The translations under genes and the position numbers were made by a program. A stretch of 8,482 bases of DNA, taken from Bacillota bacterium (GTDB taxonomy: Bacteria; Bacillota_A; Clostridia; Acetivibrionales; DUMB01). The notes below the pieces were generated by a model. It searched no databases, was not told where the DNA came from, and worked only from the letters and a program-made list of their open reading frames with translations. Location: NCBI GenBank assembly GCA_023621975.1, contig JAMOAC010000221.1, forward strand, positions 1 to 8,482, given 5' to 3'. Positions 6,632 to 8,482 of the stretch are shown in pieces (the first letter of the stretch is position 1; every line of letters starts with the position of its first letter).

Positions 6632-6857
6632 ATCAGCAATAATTTAGATTTTATTTAAAAAGCAGGTTATTTATTCGTTATTAGGACTATGCTACGATAT
6701 GTTGAACTGCTTCGTTGGTGTCAATCTCCGTTACGAATTTGTCAGGATTCGGTTTAACGTCTGTTCTATTAGCTTTTAGCCTGCGAAGTTTTCAAGGAAG
6801 GACAAGGGTTCTATTTCGTGTAGACGCGTACATCTTGCCGGTATTGGAGGAATTATA
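6632..6857 (+). promoter_or_regulatory. Long 5' leader of carD, possibly structured
   Basis: The leader from P1 is about 226 bases, unusually long for a housekeeping gene. GCAGGTTA (6662-6669) can pair with TAGCCTGC (6777-6784), 8 bp with one wobble, closing a domain of about 123 bases. Inside it, CGAAT (6734-6738) pairs with ATTCG (6747-6751). AATCTCC (6723-6729) could pair with the GGAG of the ribosome binding site and the ATT two bases further on. I recognise no known riboswitch class and no small ORF with a convincing ribosome binding site. These are hand-found pairings without covariation support. Confidence 0.35.
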
Positions 6858-7337
6858 ATGTTTAACGTTGGAGATAAGATTGTATATCCGATGCACGGAG
6901 CAGGTGTTATTGAATCGATAGAAGAGAAGGAAATTCTCGGTCAGAAGCAGAATTATTATATAGTAAGGATGCCTTTTGGGGACATGAAGGTTATGATTCC
7001 TATAAACAGTGTGAATGAAATAGGGATAAGGGAAGTAATTGACAGCAAGGATGTGGATAAGGTAATCAGCATTCTCAGGAATGAGGACAAAAGCCAGGTG
7101 AGTAACTGGAACAAGCGTTACAGGGAAAATATGTCCAGAATAAAGAGCGGTGATATTTTTGAGGTGGCAGATGTAGTGAGAATGCTTATGATAAGAGACA
7201 AGGAGAAAGGCCTTTCCACCGGCGAGAGAAAAATGCTGAACAGTGCCAAACAGATTCTCATAAGCGAGCTTGTACTGGCTAAAGGAATGGATAAGGATGA
7301 AATTGAAAATATAATAGATAATTATTTTGCCGATTAA
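6858..7337 (+). CDS. carD: CarD/CdnL family RNA polymerase-binding transcription regulator
   Basis: CarD-type proteins bind the RNA polymerase beta subunit through an N-terminal Tudor-like domain and contact promoter DNA through a helical C-terminal domain, tuning open-complex stability. The 159 residues match the family length. The RNA-polymerase-interacting domain covers about 1-60, with the hallmark V-G-D-K-I-V-Y-P-M-H-G-A-G (4-16) and a following Y-Y-I-V-R-M-P strand. The helical domain covers about 64-155, with W84-N-K-R-Y-R-E-N and K117-G-L-S-T-G-E-R-K-M-L, both typical. The ATG is 7 bases after GGAGG (6846-6850). It is the first gene after the tandem promoters, 27 bases before yacL on the same strand, so the two are probably one operon. 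The gene symbol is used in the family sense. Confidence 0.94.
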   Translation: MFNVGDKIVYPMHGAGVIESIEEKEILGQKQNYYIVRMPFGDMKVMIPINSVNEIGIREVIDSKDVDKVISILRNEDKSQVSNWNKRYRENMSRIKSGDIFEVADVVRMLMIRDKEKGLSTGERKMLNSAKQILISELVLAKGMDKDEIENIIDNYFAD

Positions 7338-7364
7338 AAAATTTTTATGGGGGAGTAACAAGCC

Positions 7365-8426
7365 GTGTTAAACAACGTGATTAAAATCTCATTTGCCACT
7401 GTGGGGGCAATTACAGGCTACACCCTGACCAGAACGGTTATAATTACTCAATTTTCCGATGTGTTCACAGAATTCCGGATTATAATTTACATAGTCGTCT
7501 CTCTGCTGGCTGCGCTTTTATTCTACACTACCGGGAACAAAATGATTGATATAGTGCTTGACACATTGAACAAAATAGAAACGTACATTCAAAAAATGAC
7601 CCTGTATGAGCTGCTGATAGACTCTGCAGGTTTAATAGTAGGGCTTATTGTAGCAAATCTTGTTGTAATTCCTGTTACAAAAGTAGACATTATAGGGGTT
7701 CCTCTTTCCATTATCATCAACATCCTTTTCGGAGCAATCGGTCTGGCTATTGCAGCCAATAAAAAAGACGAATTTCCTTTTGACCATTTTAAGAGGAGAA
7801 ATACAATGCCTAAAAACAATAAAAGCGCTTACGGCCCTAAAATATTGGATACAAGCGCAGTTATTGACGGCAGGATAGCTGATATATACAGAAGCGGCTT
7901 TATTGAAGGGGAAATAATTATACCGAGTTTTGTCCTGGAAGAATTAAGGCATATTGCCGATTCTGCAGATCCGATTAAGAGAAACAGGGGAAGGCGCGGG
8001 CTTGATGTGCTGAATACATTGCAGAAGGAACTGAACTGCCCGGTAAGGATCGAAAACATTGAAATTTCCCCTAATTCGGAAGTTGACAGCAAGCTGTTGA
8101 AAACTGCTGAAAAATTTGGAGGAAAAGTTATTACGGTTGATTATAATTTGAACAAGGTGGCAAGTCTGCAAGGAGTTCCGGTGCTGAACGTCAATGAACT
8201 TGCCAATGCAGTAAAGCCTATTGCCCTTCCGGGTGAGGATATGACGGTACAGGTTGTAAAGGACGGCAAGGAGAACGGGCAGGGGATTGGCTATCTGGAT
8301 GACGGAACAATGATTGTTATTGACGGAGGAAGAAAGCACATCGGTGAGAATGTTAGCGTGACGGTTACCAGTGTGCTTCAGACCGCTGCCGGTAGAATGA
8401 TATTTGCAAAGCCTAAATCCGCTTAA
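7365..8426 (+). CDS. yacL: Membrane-anchored PIN-TRAM domain protein, YacL family
   Basis: This 353-residue integral membrane protein has a cytoplasmic PIN-fold nuclease-like domain and a TRAM RNA-binding domain. About four hydrophobic segments lie at 5-28, 38-56, 83-104 and 108-131. The PIN domain spans about 157-282, beginning K-I-L-D162-T-S-A-V-I-D-G-R-I. Likely acidic site residues are D162, E193 (LEEL), D241 and D259 (TVDYN). TRAM covers about 290-348 and includes G-Q-G-I-G-Y-L-D-D-G-T-M-I-V-I. Family members are predicted RNases; activity is inferred, not shown. The GTG start at 7365 has GGGGGAG 9 bases upstream (7349-7355); the in-frame ATG at 7347 runs into TAA after two codons. It lies between carD and ispD, matching the usual Firmicute order. 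Confidence 0.94.
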   Translation: MLNNVIKISFATVGAITGYTLTRTVIITQFSDVFTEFRIIIYIVVSLLAALLFYTTGNKMIDIVLDTLNKIETYIQKMTLYELLIDSAGLIVGLIVANLVVIPVTKVDIIGVPLSIIINILFGAIGLAIAANKKDEFPFDHFKRRNTMPKNNKSAYGPKILDTSAVIDGRIADIYRSGFIEGEIIIPSFVLEELRHIADSADPIKRNRGRRGLDVLNTLQKELNCPVRIENIEISPNSEVDSKLLKTAEKFGGKVITVDYNLNKVASLQGVPVLNVNELANAVKPIALPGEDMTVQVVKDGKENGQGIGYLDDGTMIVIDGGRKHIGENVSVTVTSVLQTAAGRMIFAKPKSA

Positions 8427-8444
8427 TTTTGAGGTGAATTGTCT

Positions 8445-8482
8445 ATGCAAGTGTGTGCCGTAATAGCTGCCGGTGGCCAGGG
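8445..8482 (+). CDS. ispD: Start of 2-C-methyl-D-erythritol 4-phosphate cytidylyltransferase (IspD), truncated by window end
   Basis: The first 12 complete codons read M-Q-V-C-A-V-I-A-A-G-G-Q, followed by a partial glycine codon. This is the start of the A-V-I-x-A-A-G-x-G nucleotide-binding loop of IspD-type cytidylyltransferases, which make CDP-methylerythritol in the MEP isoprenoid pathway. The ATG is 7 bases after GAGGTGA (8431-8437) and 18 bases after the yacL stop. The yacL-ispD order is conserved in Firmicutes and supports the call. The visible part alone would also fit other sugar-nucleotide transferases. Confidence 0.75.
   Translation, partial: MQVCAVIAAGGQ

Noticed and set aside
6632..6857. 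Known riboswitch or T-box in the carD leader
   Set aside because: I could not find the T-box TGGNACCGCG sequence or the core of any riboswitch I know; only generic pairings are visible.
7333..7348. AT-only palindrome (TTAAAAAATTTTTA) after the carD stop as a terminator
   Set aside because: The stem would be A-T only with no real loop and lies immediately before the yacL ribosome binding site; operon read-through is more likely.
6792..7361. 189-residue open frame on the - strand over carD
   Set aside because: It covers carD almost completely in antisense, has no ribosome binding site or recognisable domain, and carD on the + strand is a clear family match.
7944..8450. 168-residue open frame on the - strand over yacL
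   Set aside because: Antisense shadow of the conserved PIN-TRAM region; no family resemblance.

Overview
The window looks like a chromosomal segment of a plant-polysaccharide-degrading Firmicute of class Clostridia, most like the Acetivibrio/Hungateiclostridium/Ruminiclostridium group. Evidence: moderately low GC, AT-rich intergenic DNA, strong GGAGG-type ribosome binding sites, frequent GTG starts, consensus sigma-A promoters, a secreted multi-CBM glycosidase, and the housekeeping genes radA, carD, yacL and ispD. This placement is inferred from gene content, not from a marker gene.

Left part (1-4251), + strand: the last 83 codons of a gene ending in a CBM35/CBM6-like module, then an 87-base gap with a GC-rich hairpin, then a 1281-residue secreted GH31 glycosidase carrying two related CBM35-like modules and a C-terminal CBM4/9-like domain. 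Neither protein ends in a dockerin, so both are probably free secreted enzymes, not cellulosomal ones. A good intrinsic terminator at 4222-4251 closes this unit.

The 4252-4568 spacer has no gene. It holds direct repeats and a 17-bp palindrome that resemble one end of an IS21-like element with no transposase, then an extended -10 promoter for radA.

Right part (4569-8482): radA (+); a small cysteine-containing conserved protein on the - strand; a 450-base divergent control region; then carD-yacL-ispD (+). In Bacillus and many clostridia radA is followed by disA and then yacL/ispD. Here disA is absent from the interval and the inverted small gene occupies it. The control region has a perfect consensus promoter facing left, two tandem sigma-A promoters facing right, a hairpin flanked by two pairs of direct repeats, and a leader of about 226 nt before carD with a possible long-range closing stem.

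Functionally, the left part is extracellular alpha-glycoside use. The right part is a housekeeping block: DNA recombination and repair (RadA), RNA polymerase modulation (CarD), a membrane PIN-TRAM protein (YacL) and isoprenoid synthesis (IspD). I see no previously undescribed multi-gene system. The least explained parts are the divergent control region, the carD leader and the small - strand protein.
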